Positions 50,811-59,786 are shown, counted from the stretch's first letter. The stretch: 64,000 nt of DNA from Comamonas fluminis (GCF_019186805.1 NZ_CP066783.1:4229501-4293500); one strand, 5' to 3'. The notes: generated by a model from the letters alone, not told the origin. Numbers and translations are program-made.

Positions 50811-52745
50811 ATGACAACCACGTTCCCGCAACTGCTGATCAAGCACGCGACAGAACGCCCTGATGCACCTGCTCTGCGAGAGAAGGAATACGGCATCTGG
50901 CAAACCTGGAGCTGGCGCGAAGCCGCGCAATCCGTTCGCCACATGGCCTGCGGCCTGCGCGCGCTTGGCCTGGAGCGTGGCCAGAATCTGGCCTTCATCA
51001 GCGACAACCGCCCTCATGTGTATCTGGGCTTTCTGGCCGTGCAAAGCTGTGGCGCGGTGCCGATTCCGCTCTACCAGGATGCTGTGGCCGCAGAAATGAT
51101 GTTCGTCATGGAAGACGCCGAGATCGCGTTTGCCTTTGCCGAAAACCAGGAACAGGTGGACAAGCTGCTGGAAGTGCGCGAATCCATTCCCGGCATTCGC
51201 CACATCATCTATGACGACCCACGCGGCCTGCGCAAATACGACCAGCCCGACCTCATCAGCACTGAAGAGCTGCTGGCCAAGGGCAAGGAGTGGGATGCGC
51301 AGCACCCAGGCGCCTATGACGCCATGGTGGCAGCCGTTCAGCCCGACGATGTCTCGGTCATCCTCTACACATCAGGCACCACCGGCAAGCCCAAAGGCGT
51401 GTGCCAGACCCACGCCAGCTTTGGCGAATCGGCCCGTGGCGGTGCGCAGACGGACAAGCTCAACGCTTCGGACAATGTGATCTGCTACCTGCCTCCGGCC
51501 TGGGTGGGCGACCATCTTTTCTCGTTTGCGCAATGGCTGGTGGCGGGTTTCACCATCAACTGCCCGGAGTCATCTTCCACAGTGTCCATCGACCTGCGCG
51601 AGATCGGCCCCAGCTATTACTTTGCGCCGCCCCGCATCTTTGAAGGCATGCTGACCTCGGTCTCCATCCGCATGGAAGATGCGTCGCCCCTCAAGCAATG
51701 GATGTATGCCAAGGCCATGGACGTGGCCCGCCGCGTGGGCGGCGACATTCTGGACGGCAAGAGCGTTGGCGCCATGGACAAGCTCAAATACCAGCTGGGC
51801 AACTTCTTTATCTATGGCCCGCTACGCAACGCCATGGGCCTGTCGCGCATCCGCGTGGCCTACACCGCAGGCGCTGCGATTGGGCCTGAGCTGTTTCGCT
51901 TCTTCCGCTCCATCGGCATCAACCTCAAGCAGCTTTACGGCCAGACCGAAACCTGCGCCTATGTCTGCCTGCAGCGCGACCGCCAGGTGGAACTCTCCAG
52001 CGTAGGCCAGGCTGCGCCGGGCATTGAGCTCAAGATTGCCGAAAACGGCGAGGTGCTGGTCAAGGGCGTTTCCGTACTCAAGGAATACTACAAGCGCCCC
52101 GACGCCACGGCCGAAGTGATTGACGCCAACGGCTACTTTCACACCGGCGATGCAGGCGTGATCGACGCCAGCGGCCAGTTGCGCATCATCGACCGTGCCA
52201 AGGACGTGGGCAAAACCAGCCGCGGCGCCATGTTTGCGCCCAACTACATCGAAAACAAGCTCAAGTTCTTCCCGCATATCAAGGAAGCCGTGTGCTTTGG
52301 CCATGGCAAGGACGAAGTCTGCGCCTTTATCAACATCGATTACGAAGCCGTCGGCAACTGGGCCGAGCGCCAGGGCCTGCCCTATGGCGGCTATGTCGAT
52401 CTGGCCAGCAAATCCAAGGTGCTGGAACTGGTGGCCGACTGCATTGGCAAAGTCAATGCCGACCTGGCCAGTGAAGCCGGCATGGCCGACACCCAGGTGG
52501 CGCGCTTTCTGGTGCTGCACAAGGAACTGGACCCCGACGACGACGAGCTGACCCGCACCCGCAAAGTGCGCCGCAACTTCATCGCCGACAAATACGGCGT
52601 GCTGATTGACGCGCTGTACACGGGCAAGAAAGAGCAGTTCATCGAAACCGTGGTGAAGTTTGAAGATGGCCGCACTGGCAGCGTCAGCGCCACGCTGTCC
52701 ATCGTGGACGCAAAGCTCCACCCTGCCACTGCCCGCGCCGCCTGA
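50811..52745 (+). CDS. AMP-binding acyl-CoA synthetase (long-chain-type)
   Basis: A 644-aa adenylate-forming ligase that activates a carboxylate to its CoA thioester. P-loop-like VILYTSGTTGKPKGV, the A-motif LKQLYGQTET and GYFHTGDAGVID with the hinge IIDRAKDVGKTSRG are present. Its length and insertions resemble long-chain/FadD15-like synthetases. The ATG at 50811 has AAGGA upstream. It leads a seven-gene operon with a complete Liv-type ABC transporter and a second, phenylacetate-CoA-ligase-like enzyme, which suggests import of an aromatic or branched acid followed by CoA trapping. Confidence 0.92.
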   Translation: MTTTFPQLLIKHATERPDAPALREKEYGIWQTWSWREAAQSVRHMACGLRALGLERGQNLAFISDNRPHVYLGFLAVQSCGAVPIPLYQDAVAAEMMFVMEDAEIAFAFAENQEQVDKLLEVRESIPGIRHIIYDDPRGLRKYDQPDLISTEELLAKGKEWDAQHPGAYDAMVAAVQPDDVSVILYTSGTTGKPKGVCQTHASFGESARGGAQTDKLNASDNVICYLPPAWVGDHLFSFAQWLVAGFTINCPESSSTVSIDLREIGPSYYFAPPRIFEGMLTSVSIRMEDASPLKQWMYAKAMDVARRVGGDILDGKSVGAMDKLKYQLGNFFIYGPLRNAMGLSRIRVAYTAGAAIGPELFRFFRSIGINLKQLYGQTETCAYVCLQRDRQVELSSVGQAAPGIELKIAENGEVLVKGVSVLKEYYKRPDATAEVIDANGYFHTGDAGVIDASGQLRIIDRAKDVGKTSRGAMFAPNYIENKLKFFPHIKEAVCFGHGKDEVCAFINIDYEAVGNWAERQGLPYGGYVDLASKSKVLELVADCIGKVNADLASEAGMADTQVARFLVLHKELDPDDDELTRTRKVRRNFIADKYGVLIDALYTGKKEQFIETVVKFEDGRTGSVSATLSIVDAKLHPATARAA

Positions 52746-52756
52746 GAGGAACACCC

Positions 52757-53539
52757 ATGACAAGAAAAACCGGCGACGTCATTCTGGACATCAAGAACAT
52801 CAGCCTGCGCTTTGGTGGCGTCAAGGCGCTGACCGACATCTCGTTCAATGTGCGCGAGCATGAAATCCGCTCCATCATCGGCCCCAATGGCGCGGGTAAA
52901 AGCTCGATGCTCAACTGCATCAACGGTGTCTATACGCCGTCCGAAGGCTCCATCACCTTCCGTGGTCAGACTTTCAGCCACATGAACAGCCGACAGGTCG
53001 CCGAGATGGGCGTGGCCCGCACCTTCCAGAACCTGGCGCTGTTCAAAGGCATGAGCGTGATCGACAACATCATGACCGGCCGCAACCTCAAAATCAGGAG
53101 CAACATCCTGATGCAGGCTCTGCGCATCGGCCCTGCACAGCGGGAAGAGATTGCCCACCGCGAGTTCGTCGAACACATCATCGACTTTCTGGAAATTCAG
53201 GCCTATCGCAAGACGCCTGTGGGCCAGTTGCCCTACGGCCTGCAAAAGCGCGTGGACTTGGGCCGCGCTCTGGCCATGGAGCCGCAGGTGCTGCTGCTGG
53301 ACGAGCCCATGGCGGGCATGAACGTCGAGGAAAAGCAGGACATGTGCCGCTTCATTCTGGATGTCAACGAAGAGTTCGGCACCACGATTGTTCTGATCGA
53401 ACACGACATGGGCGTGGTGATGGATATCAGCGACCGCGTCGTCGTGCTGGACTACGGCAAGAAGATTGGCGACGGCGAACCCGAAGAAGTACGCAACAAC
53501 GAAGACGTGATCCGGGCCTACCTGGGCGCAGGCCACTGA
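52757..53539 (+). CDS. Branched-chain amino acid-type ABC transporter ATPase (LivG-like)
   Basis: A 260-aa ATPase. Walker A is GPNGAGKSS, the signature is LPYGLQKRVDLGRALA (LSGGQ variant, as in LivG) and Walker B is VLLLDEPMAGM. It pairs with the LivF-like ATPase at 57336. The substrate is probably not an amino acid, given the acyl-CoA ligases in the operon. It starts 11 bp after the ligase gene. Confidence 0.92.
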   Translation: MTRKTGDVILDIKNISLRFGGVKALTDISFNVREHEIRSIIGPNGAGKSSMLNCINGVYTPSEGSITFRGQTFSHMNSRQVAEMGVARTFQNLALFKGMSVIDNIMTGRNLKIRSNILMQALRIGPAQREEIAHREFVEHIIDFLEIQAYRKTPVGQLPYGLQKRVDLGRALAMEPQVLLLDEPMAGMNVEEKQDMCRFILDVNEEFGTTIVLIEHDMGVVMDISDRVVVLDYGKKIGDGEPEEVRNNEDVIRAYLGAGH

Positions 53540-53547
53540 GATGAAGT

Positions 53548-53645
53548 ACCCCCTGAGCCGCTTTGCGTCTTCCCCCAAGGGGGACGGACAGCCTTTGCTG
53601 CGGGACGGCGCGGCCGGCACAGGCCCTTGCTGGCTGCCCCTCGCT
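53548..53645 (+). repeat. GC-rich 3-prime-end repeat, copy 5 (inside an operon)
   Basis: CCCCCTGAGCCGCTTTGCGTC starts 8 bp after the LivG-like gene stop. Then CCCCCAAGGGGG, CTGCGGGACGGCGCGGCC and GCCCTTGCTGGCTGCCCC follow. It separates two genes of one operon by 144 bp. Confidence 0.82.
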
Positions 53646-53683
53646 AGGACAACGCCACAGATAACTGACTAGGAGCTTTAGTC

Positions 53684-54613
53684 ATGGGATTTTTTCTAGA
53701 AACATTATTTGGTGGACTGATGGTGGGCACGCTGTACGCGCTGATCGCCATTGGCTTTGTGCTGATCTTCAAGGCCTCGGGCGTCTTCAACTTTGCGCAG
53801 GGCGCGATGGTGCTGTTCTCGGCCCTGGCCATGGCGCGCTTTTCGCAGTGGATTCCCGGCTGGCTGGGCATGGAGCCAGGACTGGTTGGCAATCTGCTGG
53901 CCATCGTCGTCACGCTGGCCTTGATGGTGGCGGTGGCCTGGGTGATTGAGCGGCTGGCCTTGCGCCATCTGGTCAATCAGGAACCCATCACCCTGCTGAT
54001 GGCCACACTGGGCATTGCCTATCTGCTGGACGGCCTGGGCCCGCTGGTCTTTGGCTCCGAGGTTTACAAGATTGATGTGGGCATGCCCAAGGACCCCGTG
54101 TTCATTCTGGACAGCCTGTTTCAGGGTGGCGTGATGATCAGCCTGGAAGACCTGTACGCAGCCTGCATTGCAGCCGTCATGGTGATTGCTCTGAGCCTGT
54201 TCTTCCAGAAAACCAAGACCGGCCGCGCCCTGCGCGCTGTGGCCGATGACCATCAGGCCGCGCAATCCATCGGCATTCCGCTGTCGCGCATCTGGGTCAT
54301 CGTCTGGTCGGTGGCCGGTGCTGTGGCACTGGTGGTGGGCATCATCTGGGGCAGCAAGCTGGGTGTTCAGTATTCGCTGTCACTGGTGGCGCTCAAGGCC
54401 CTGCCCGTGGTGATTCTGGGCGGCCTGACATCGCTGCCCGGCGCCATCATCGGCGGCCTGATTATTGGCGTGGGCGAAAAGCTCTCCGAGGTTTACATCG
54501 GCCCCATGGTGGGCGGCGGCATCGAGACCTGGTTTGCCTATGGTCTGGCCCTGTGCTTCTTGCTGGTACGGCCCCAAGGCCTGTTCGGCGACAAGATCAT
54601 CGACCGCGTCTGA
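53684..54613 (+). CDS. Branched-chain amino acid-type ABC transporter permease (LivH-like)
   Basis: A 309-aa integral membrane protein with about eight hydrophobic segments. TLYALIAIGFVLIFKASGVFNFAQGAM at the start is the LivH hallmark (split: LYALIAIGFVLIFKASGVFN, FAQGAM). The ABC-contact loop is near GRALRAVADDHQAAQSIGI. It starts about 145 bp after the LivG-like gene, across a repeat. Confidence 0.92.
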   Translation: MGFFLETLFGGLMVGTLYALIAIGFVLIFKASGVFNFAQGAMVLFSALAMARFSQWIPGWLGMEPGLVGNLLAIVVTLALMVAVAWVIERLALRHLVNQEPITLLMATLGIAYLLDGLGPLVFGSEVYKIDVGMPKDPVFILDSLFQGGVMISLEDLYAACIAAVMVIALSLFFQKTKTGRALRAVADDHQAAQSIGIPLSRIWVIVWSVAGAVALVVGIIWGSKLGVQYSLSLVALKALPVVILGGLTSLPGAIIGGLIIGVGEKLSEVYIGPMVGGGIETWFAYGLALCFLLVRPQGLFGDKIIDRV

Positions 54614-54631
54614 ACGAGGGAGAGCAAGAAT

Positions 54632-55696
54632 ATGTTTTATCGTGAAAACGGCCAGTTCAAGACCAGCTACGCCAGCGACCAGCAAATCTTTGGCGTGACG
54701 CAAGACCGCTGGGCCATTGTGCTGGTGCTGGCCTTCGCCTTTCTGGCCATCCCCTTCATCGCCAGTGACTACACATTTCAGGCGATTCTGATTCCCTTCG
54801 TCATCATGTCGCTGGCGGCGCTGGGGCTCAATATTCTTGTCGGCTACTGCGGTCAGATCTCGCTGGGAACCGCCGCCTTCATGGCGGTCGGCGCCTACGC
54901 CGCCTACAACCTGCAGGCCCGCATCGAAGGCATGCCTTTGCTGGTAGCCCTTATTGGTGGCGGGCTGATAGCTATGATTTTTGGGGTGTTCTTCGGCCTG
55001 CCCAGCCTGCGCATTCGCGGCCTGTATCTGGCCGTGGCTACGCTGGCCGCCCAGTTCTTTGTGGACTGGCTGGCCACCCGCGCAGCATGGGTGACGAACA
55101 ACTCCTCATCCGGCTCCGTCAGCGCCAAGCCTCTGGCCATCCTGAGCTGGCAGATCGACACCCCCATGGAGAAATACCTGCTATGCCTGGCCCTGCTCTG
55201 CGTGCTGGGTCTGGCCGCCAAGAATCTGGTGCGCAGCTCCATCGGCCGTGAATGGATGGCCATGCGCGACATGGACGTGGCCGCTGCCGTGATCGGCATT
55301 CGCCCCACTTACGCCAAGCTCTCGGCCTTTGCCGTCAGCAGCTTCATCGTCGGCGTGGCCGGTGCGCTATGGGGCTTTGTGCACCTGGGTGCCTGGGAGC
55401 CCGCAGCCTTCAGCCTGGACCGTTCGCTGCAGCTGCTGTTCATGATCATCATCGGCGGCCTGGGCTCAGTCGTTGGCAGCATCTTTGGCGCGGCGTTCTT
55501 CGTGCTGCTGCCCCTGCTGCTGAATCAGGTTCCGCACTGGCTGGGCCTGCCGCTGTCCACCGCCACGGCAACTTATCTGGAGCACATGATTTTTGGTGCG
55601 CTGATCGTGTTCTTCCTGATTGTGGAACCGCACGGATTGGCCAAGCTGTGGTCCACAGCGCGTCAGAAACTGCGCGTCTGGCCATTTCCACACTGA
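54632..55696 (+). CDS. Branched-chain amino acid-type ABC transporter permease (LivM-like)
   Basis: A 354-aa polytopic permease. LGLNILVGYCGQISLGTAAFMAVGAY is typical LivM (split: LGLNILVGYCGQISLG, TAAFMAVGAY). GREWMAMRDMDVAAAVIGI is the ATPase-contact loop. It begins 18 bp after the LivH-like gene, preceded by GAGGGAGAG. A dispersed-repeat-like DNA stretch (54941-54983) encodes residues 104-117 in an early transmembrane region. Confidence 0.92.
   Translation: MFYRENGQFKTSYASDQQIFGVTQDRWAIVLVLAFAFLAIPFIASDYTFQAILIPFVIMSLAALGLNILVGYCGQISLGTAAFMAVGAYAAYNLQARIEGMPLLVALIGGGLIAMIFGVFFGLPSLRIRGLYLAVATLAAQFFVDWLATRAAWVTNNSSSGSVSAKPLAILSWQIDTPMEKYLLCLALLCVLGLAAKNLVRSSIGREWMAMRDMDVAAAVIGIRPTYAKLSAFAVSSFIVGVAGALWGFVHLGAWEPAAFSLDRSLQLLFMIIIGGLGSVVGSIFGAAFFVLLPLLLNQVPHWLGLPLSTATATYLEHMIFGALIVFFLIVEPHGLAKLWSTARQKLRVWPFPH
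54941..54983 (-). repeat. Short dispersed repeat-like segment inside the LivM-like gene
   Basis: On the minus strand AATCATAGCTATCAGCCCGC, then CAATAAGGGCTACCAGC, agrees in order with the intergenic family. It stays in frame and encodes part of a transmembrane segment. Confidence 0.4.
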
Positions 55697-55700
55697 TATG

Positions 55701-55797
55701 CACCTCCTGAGTCGCTACGCGCCTTCCTCCTCTCTCGCTTCGCGGGAGGAGGACGACATCCTCGCTGCGGGGCGGCCCTTGCTCGATGTCTCTGAGC
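55701..55797 (+). repeat. GC-rich 3-prime-end repeat, copy 6 (inside an operon)
   Basis: CACCTCCTGAGTCGCTACGC starts 5 bp after the LivM-like stop. CTCCTCTCTCGCTTCGCG and its complement form the hairpin, then GGAGGACGACATCCTCGCTG and GCGGGGCGGCCCTTGCTCG. It lies between the permease gene and the receptor gene. Confidence 0.84.
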
Positions 55798-55910
55798 TGG
55801 CTCATGCCTTTTCAAAGACAGTTCAACCCAACAAGTTATCGCTTTTCTACAAGACACCGCAGAGTGCCTGCAACCGGGACAGCGTCCCAAACAACCCAAG
55901 GAGACAGTCG

Positions 55911-57224
55911 ATGATGTTCAAGAAAATCGCGATCGCCGCCGCTACCGTGGCTGCCGGCATGGGCGCACTGGTCGCTTCGCCCGCTGCACAGGCACAGGAG
56001 CAATTTGTGCCGCTGCTGGTGTACCGCACCGGCCAGTTCGCGCCGCTGGGGATTCCATGGGCCGACGGCAAGCAGGATTACCTGAAGCTGGTGAATGCCA
56101 AGGGCGGCGTCAATGGTGTGAAGATCAAATTCGAGGAATGCGAAACCGCGTACGACACCGCCAAGGGCGTGGAGTGCTATGAGCGCCTGAAGAACAAGGA
56201 CGGCGGCGCATCGGGCTTTGACACCCAGTCCACCGGCATCACCTTTGCCGTGACGGACAAGGCTCCTGGCGACAAGGTGCCTGTGGTCACCCCCGGCTAC
56301 GGCCTGTCCCAGTCTGTGGATGGCAAGGTCTTCGAGTGGAACTTCCCGCTGCTGGGCAACTACTGGACCGCCGCTGACTCCATCGTTCAGGACATCCTGA
56401 AGAAGGAAAAGGGCAACCTCAAGGGCAAGAAGATCGCGCTGGTCTATCACGACTCGCCTTACGGCAAAGAGCCTATCCCGCTGCTGGAAAAGCGTGCGGC
56501 CAAGGATGGGTTTGAACTCATCAAGCTGCCTGTGACAGCCCCCGGCGTAGAGCAAAAATCCACCTGGCTGCAGATTCGCCAGAACCGCCCGGACTACGTG
56601 CTGCTGTGGTCTGCAGGTGTGATGACCCCCACCGCCGTGCGTGAAGCACAGGCCACCGGCTACCCCCGCGAGAAGATGTATGCCGTGTGGTGGGGCGGCT
56701 CCGACCATGACGTCAAGGACATCGGTGCAGGCGCCAAGGGCTACAACACCGTGACCATTCACAACACCGCCGAGAGCGACAAGGTGCACGCCGATGTCAA
56801 GGCCATGCTCTATGACAAGGGTCAGGGCACGGCCAAGGACGCCAAGGAACTGGGCCAGCTGGCACACACCCGTGGCATGGTGATTTCCATGCTGCAGGTG
56901 GAAGCCATCCGCACCGCACAGGAAAAGTTCGGCAAGGGCAAGGCCATGACACCCGAGCAGGTTCGCTGGGGTCTGGAAAACCTGAACATGACGCAGGAGC
57001 GCCTGAACGAGCTGGGCTTTGGCAAGATCATTCGCCCCTTCAAGACCAGCTGTGACAACCACCTGGGTGCCGACTGGGCGCGTATTGCGACCTGGGACGG
57101 AGCCAAGTTCAAGGTGACCTCTGACTGGTACCAGGCCGACAAATCCATGGTGGACCCGCTCTACAAGGAGTTTGCGGAAAAGTACGCCAAGGAAAAGAAC
57201 GTCAAAACACGTAGCTGCAGCTAA
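55911..57224 (+). CDS. Periplasmic ABC transporter substrate-binding protein (LivK-like)
   Basis: A 437-aa periplasmic binding protein, longer than LivK (about 370). The signal peptide MMFKKIAIAAATVAAGMGALVASPAAQAQ begins at the ATG (55911), which has AAGGAG upstream (split: MMFKKIAIAAATVAAGM, GALVASPAAQAQ). Mature residues show the type I receptor fold (RTGQFAPLGIPWADGKQDYLKLVN). Motifs such as TGITFAVTDKAPGDKVPV are shared with receptors in aromatic-uptake operons. The ligand is unknown. Confidence 0.92.
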   Translation: MMFKKIAIAAATVAAGMGALVASPAAQAQEQFVPLLVYRTGQFAPLGIPWADGKQDYLKLVNAKGGVNGVKIKFEECETAYDTAKGVECYERLKNKDGGASGFDTQSTGITFAVTDKAPGDKVPVVTPGYGLSQSVDGKVFEWNFPLLGNYWTAADSIVQDILKKEKGNLKGKKIALVYHDSPYGKEPIPLLEKRAAKDGFELIKLPVTAPGVEQKSTWLQIRQNRPDYVLLWSAGVMTPTAVREAQATGYPREKMYAVWWGGSDHDVKDIGAGAKGYNTVTIHNTAESDKVHADVKAMLYDKGQGTAKDAKELGQLAHTRGMVISMLQVEAIRTAQEKFGKGKAMTPEQVRWGLENLNMTQERLNELGFGKIIRPFKTSCDNHLGADWARIATWDGAKFKVTSDWYQADKSMVDPLYKEFAEKYAKEKNVKTRSCS

Positions 57225-57266
57225 GCAGCTAGCAGGCCCTCCCGCAAGGGCTGGGCCTGCCTTCCG

Positions 57267-57320
57267 ATCAAATCAGCCTCAAGCGCTTATCCATCAAGCG
57301 CATATAGCTATCTATTTTGA
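57267..57320 (-). repeat. Short dispersed repeat (about 54 bp, inverted orientation)
   Basis: On the minus strand ATAGATAGCTATATGCGCTT, GATGGATAAGCGCTTGAGGC and TGATTTGA form a copy of the family at 44676. It lies between the receptor gene and the LivF-like gene. Confidence 0.68.
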
Positions 57321-57335
57321 GTTTCAGGTGACAGC

Positions 57336-58175
57336 ATGAGCGATACCCCGCAAACCGTTTCCGCCCCTGCCCAGACCGCGCCACTGGTGGAAGTCAATGG
57401 CATCGAGGTCATCTACAACCATGTGATCCTGGTGCTCAAAGGTGTGTCGCTGCAGGTGCCGCACCAGAGCATCGTCGCCCTGCTGGGCGGCAATGGTGCT
57501 GGCAAGACCACCACGCTGCGTGCCATCTCCAACCTGCTCAAGGGCGAGCGCGGTGAAGTCACCAAAGGCGGCATCACACTGGAGGGCGAGCAGATCGCCA
57601 ACCTCTCGCCTGCCGATCTGGTCAAGCGCGGCGTGGTTCAGGTCATGGAAGGCCGCCACTGCTTCGCCCACCTGAGCATTGAAGAAAACCTGCTGACGGG
57701 CAGCTACACCCGCACGGACAAGGGCGAAATCGCCGCCAATCTGGAGAAGGTTTACAACTACTTTCCCCGCCTCAAGACCCGGCGCACCAGCCAGGCCGCC
57801 TACACCTCGGGCGGCGAGCAGCAGATGTGCGCCATTGGCCGCGCGCTGATGAGCAACCCGCGCATGGTGCTGCTCGATGAGCCATCGATGGGTCTTGCGC
57901 CGCAGATCGTGGACGAGGTGTTTCACATCGTCAAAGACCTCAACAGCAAGGAAAAAGTCACCTTCCTGCTGGCTGAGCAGAACACCAATATGGCCCTGAA
58001 ATATGCCGACTACGGTTACATCATGGAAAGCGGCCGCATCGTGATGGACGGCAAGGCGAGCGACCTGGCCAGCAACGAAGACGTCAAGGAGTTCTACCTG
58101 GGCGTGGGCGGCGGCGAGCGCAAGAGTTTCAAGGATGTGAAAAGCTACAAACGTCGCAAGCGCTGGCTGGCCTAA
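57336..58175 (+). CDS. Branched-chain amino acid-type ABC transporter ATPase (LivF-like)
   Basis: A 279-aa ATPase. Walker A is GGNGAGKTT, the signature is YTSGGEQQMCAIGRALM and Walker B is MVLLDEPSMGLAPQ. VVQVMEGRHCFAHLSIEENLLTG is typical LivF. The C-terminal tail is longer than in E. coli (KSFKDVKSYKRRKRWLA). It works with the LivG-like ATPase at 52757. Confidence 0.92.
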   Translation: MSDTPQTVSAPAQTAPLVEVNGIEVIYNHVILVLKGVSLQVPHQSIVALLGGNGAGKTTTLRAISNLLKGERGEVTKGGITLEGEQIANLSPADLVKRGVVQVMEGRHCFAHLSIEENLLTGSYTRTDKGEIAANLEKVYNYFPRLKTRRTSQAAYTSGGEQQMCAIGRALMSNPRMVLLDEPSMGLAPQIVDEVFHIVKDLNSKEKVTFLLAEQNTNMALKYADYGYIMESGRIVMDGKASDLASNEDVKEFYLGVGGGERKSFKDVKSYKRRKRWLA

Positions 58176-58180
58176 CGGAT

Positions 58181-58283
58181 ACCCCCTGAGCGGCTACGCC
58201 GCTTCCCCCAAGGGGGACGACAGCCTCGCTGCGGGGCGGCCCTTGCTCGCTGCCCCTGCCTTTGAGGTCGTGCCAGTTTTTTA
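58181..58283 (+). repeat. GC-rich 3-prime-end repeat, copy 7 (inside an operon)
   Basis: CCCCCTGAGCGGCTACGCCGC starts about 5 bp after the LivF-like stop. CCCCCAAGGGGG, GCGGGGCGGCCCTTGCTCG and GCCAGTTTTTT then follow. It is the third copy within this operon. Confidence 0.86.
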
Positions 58284-58339
58284 CGTCTCTGTCCCCTATT
58301 GATCTCGTTTTGCTTGCAGATTTTTCGACAGGATTTGCC

Positions 58340-59587
58340 ATGAGTGCCTTCTACGATTCTCTGGAAACGCGCAGCCCTGAACAGCGCGAAGCTGACTTCA
58401 TGGCCCAGTTGCCTCAGCAGGTGGCCCATGCACAGCAGCGCTCTGCGGCCTTTGCTGAGATTCTTCAGGGTGTGGATGCGCGCAGCATCACCAGCCGTGC
58501 AGCGCTGGCGGCTTTGCCCGTCACTCGCAAGAGCGAGCTGCTGGAGCGCCAAGCGGCTCAGCGGCCTGCACAGATTTTTGGTGGCTTCAATGCCATCGGT
58601 CTGGGCCACGACATGCCCCGGCTGTTTGCCAGCCCCGGCCCTATTTATGAGCCTGAAAGCCGTCGCTCTGATTACTGGCGCATGGCGCGCTCCATGTTTG
58701 CCGCAGGCTTTCGTGCGGGCGAGCTGGTGCACAACTGCTTTTCCTACCACTTTGTGCCTGCGGGCTCGATGATGGAAACCGGTGCACACGCCATAGGCTG
58801 CACGGTGTTTGCGGGCGGTACGGGCCAGACCGAGCAGCAGGTGCAGGCCATGGCCGATCTGCGTCCCGCCGCGTATGTAGGCACACCCAGCTTTCTGAAA
58901 ATCATTGTGGAAAAAGCCCTGGAAATGGGCGTGAAGCTGCCCAGTCTGACCAAGGCCATGGTCAGCGGCGAAGCCTTTCCACCATCGCTCAGCCAGTGGA
59001 TGCGCGAGCACGGCATTGATGCCTACCAGAGCTACGGCACAGCCGATCTGGGCTTGATTGCCTATGAAACCAGCGCCCGTGAAGGGCTGGTGCTGGACGA
59101 AGGCGTGATTGTGGAAATCGTGCGCCCCGGCACTGGCGACCCGGTGGCCGAGGGCGAAGTGGGCGAACTGGTCATCACCACCCTCAACCCCGACTATCCG
59201 CTGATTCGCTTTGGCACGGGCGACCTCTCGGCATTCATGCCCGGCCAATGCCCTACGGGCCGCACCAATGCCCGCATCAAGGGCTGGATGGGCCGCGCTG
59301 ACCAGACCACCAAGGTACGCGGCATGTTTGTGCATGCCAAGCAGGTAGCCGAAGTCGTCAAACGCTTCCCGCAAATCGGCAAAGCCCGGCTGGTAGTTAC
59401 CGGCGAGATGGCCAACGACCAGATGCAGCTGCTGGTGGAAACCGTGGAAACCGCACCCGGTTTTGCCCAGCAGGTGGTGGAGGCTCTTCGCGAAGTCACC
59501 AAGCTGCGTGGCGACGTTCAGATGGTGGCGCCTGGCAGCCTGCCCAACGATGGCAAGGTGATTGAGGACGCCCGCCCTTATCAGTAA
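58340..59587 (+). CDS. Phenylacetate-CoA ligase-like (PaaK family) enzyme
   Basis: A 415-aa AMP-forming CoA ligase of the PaaK family. SYGTADLGLIAYE is the central A5-like motif, and VRGMFVHAKQVAEVVKRFP lies in the C-terminal swivel domain. The PaaK-type N-terminal segment YDSLETRSPEQREADFMAQLP is present. PaaK enzymes activate phenylacetate and related aryl acids. As the last gene of the Liv-type operon it supports an aromatic-acid substrate. No paaABC genes are in the window, so phenylacetate itself is unproven. Confidence 0.88.
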   Translation: MSAFYDSLETRSPEQREADFMAQLPQQVAHAQQRSAAFAEILQGVDARSITSRAALAALPVTRKSELLERQAAQRPAQIFGGFNAIGLGHDMPRLFASPGPIYEPESRRSDYWRMARSMFAAGFRAGELVHNCFSYHFVPAGSMMETGAHAIGCTVFAGGTGQTEQQVQAMADLRPAAYVGTPSFLKIIVEKALEMGVKLPSLTKAMVSGEAFPPSLSQWMREHGIDAYQSYGTADLGLIAYETSAREGLVLDEGVIVEIVRPGTGDPVAEGEVGELVITTLNPDYPLIRFGTGDLSAFMPGQCPTGRTNARIKGWMGRADQTTKVRGMFVHAKQVAEVVKRFPQIGKARLVVTGEMANDQMQLLVETVETAPGFAQQVVEALREVTKLRGDVQMVAPGSLPNDGKVIEDARPYQ

Positions 59588-59786
59588 CGGCGGTCACTCA
59601 GGTTTTTCCGCCTGCATCCCGTTTGTCACAGCACAAACCCAGTGCAAGTACACGCTATTCTTTCGGGATAACACCTAGAAAATTGATAAAACCCTACGAC
59701 TTTACTCTTCCTAGAATCCAGCCCTACATCCAGTTTGCGCTGTTGTCTTAGTCCAAACGGATGCGACTTTTCACCAGGGAGACACC

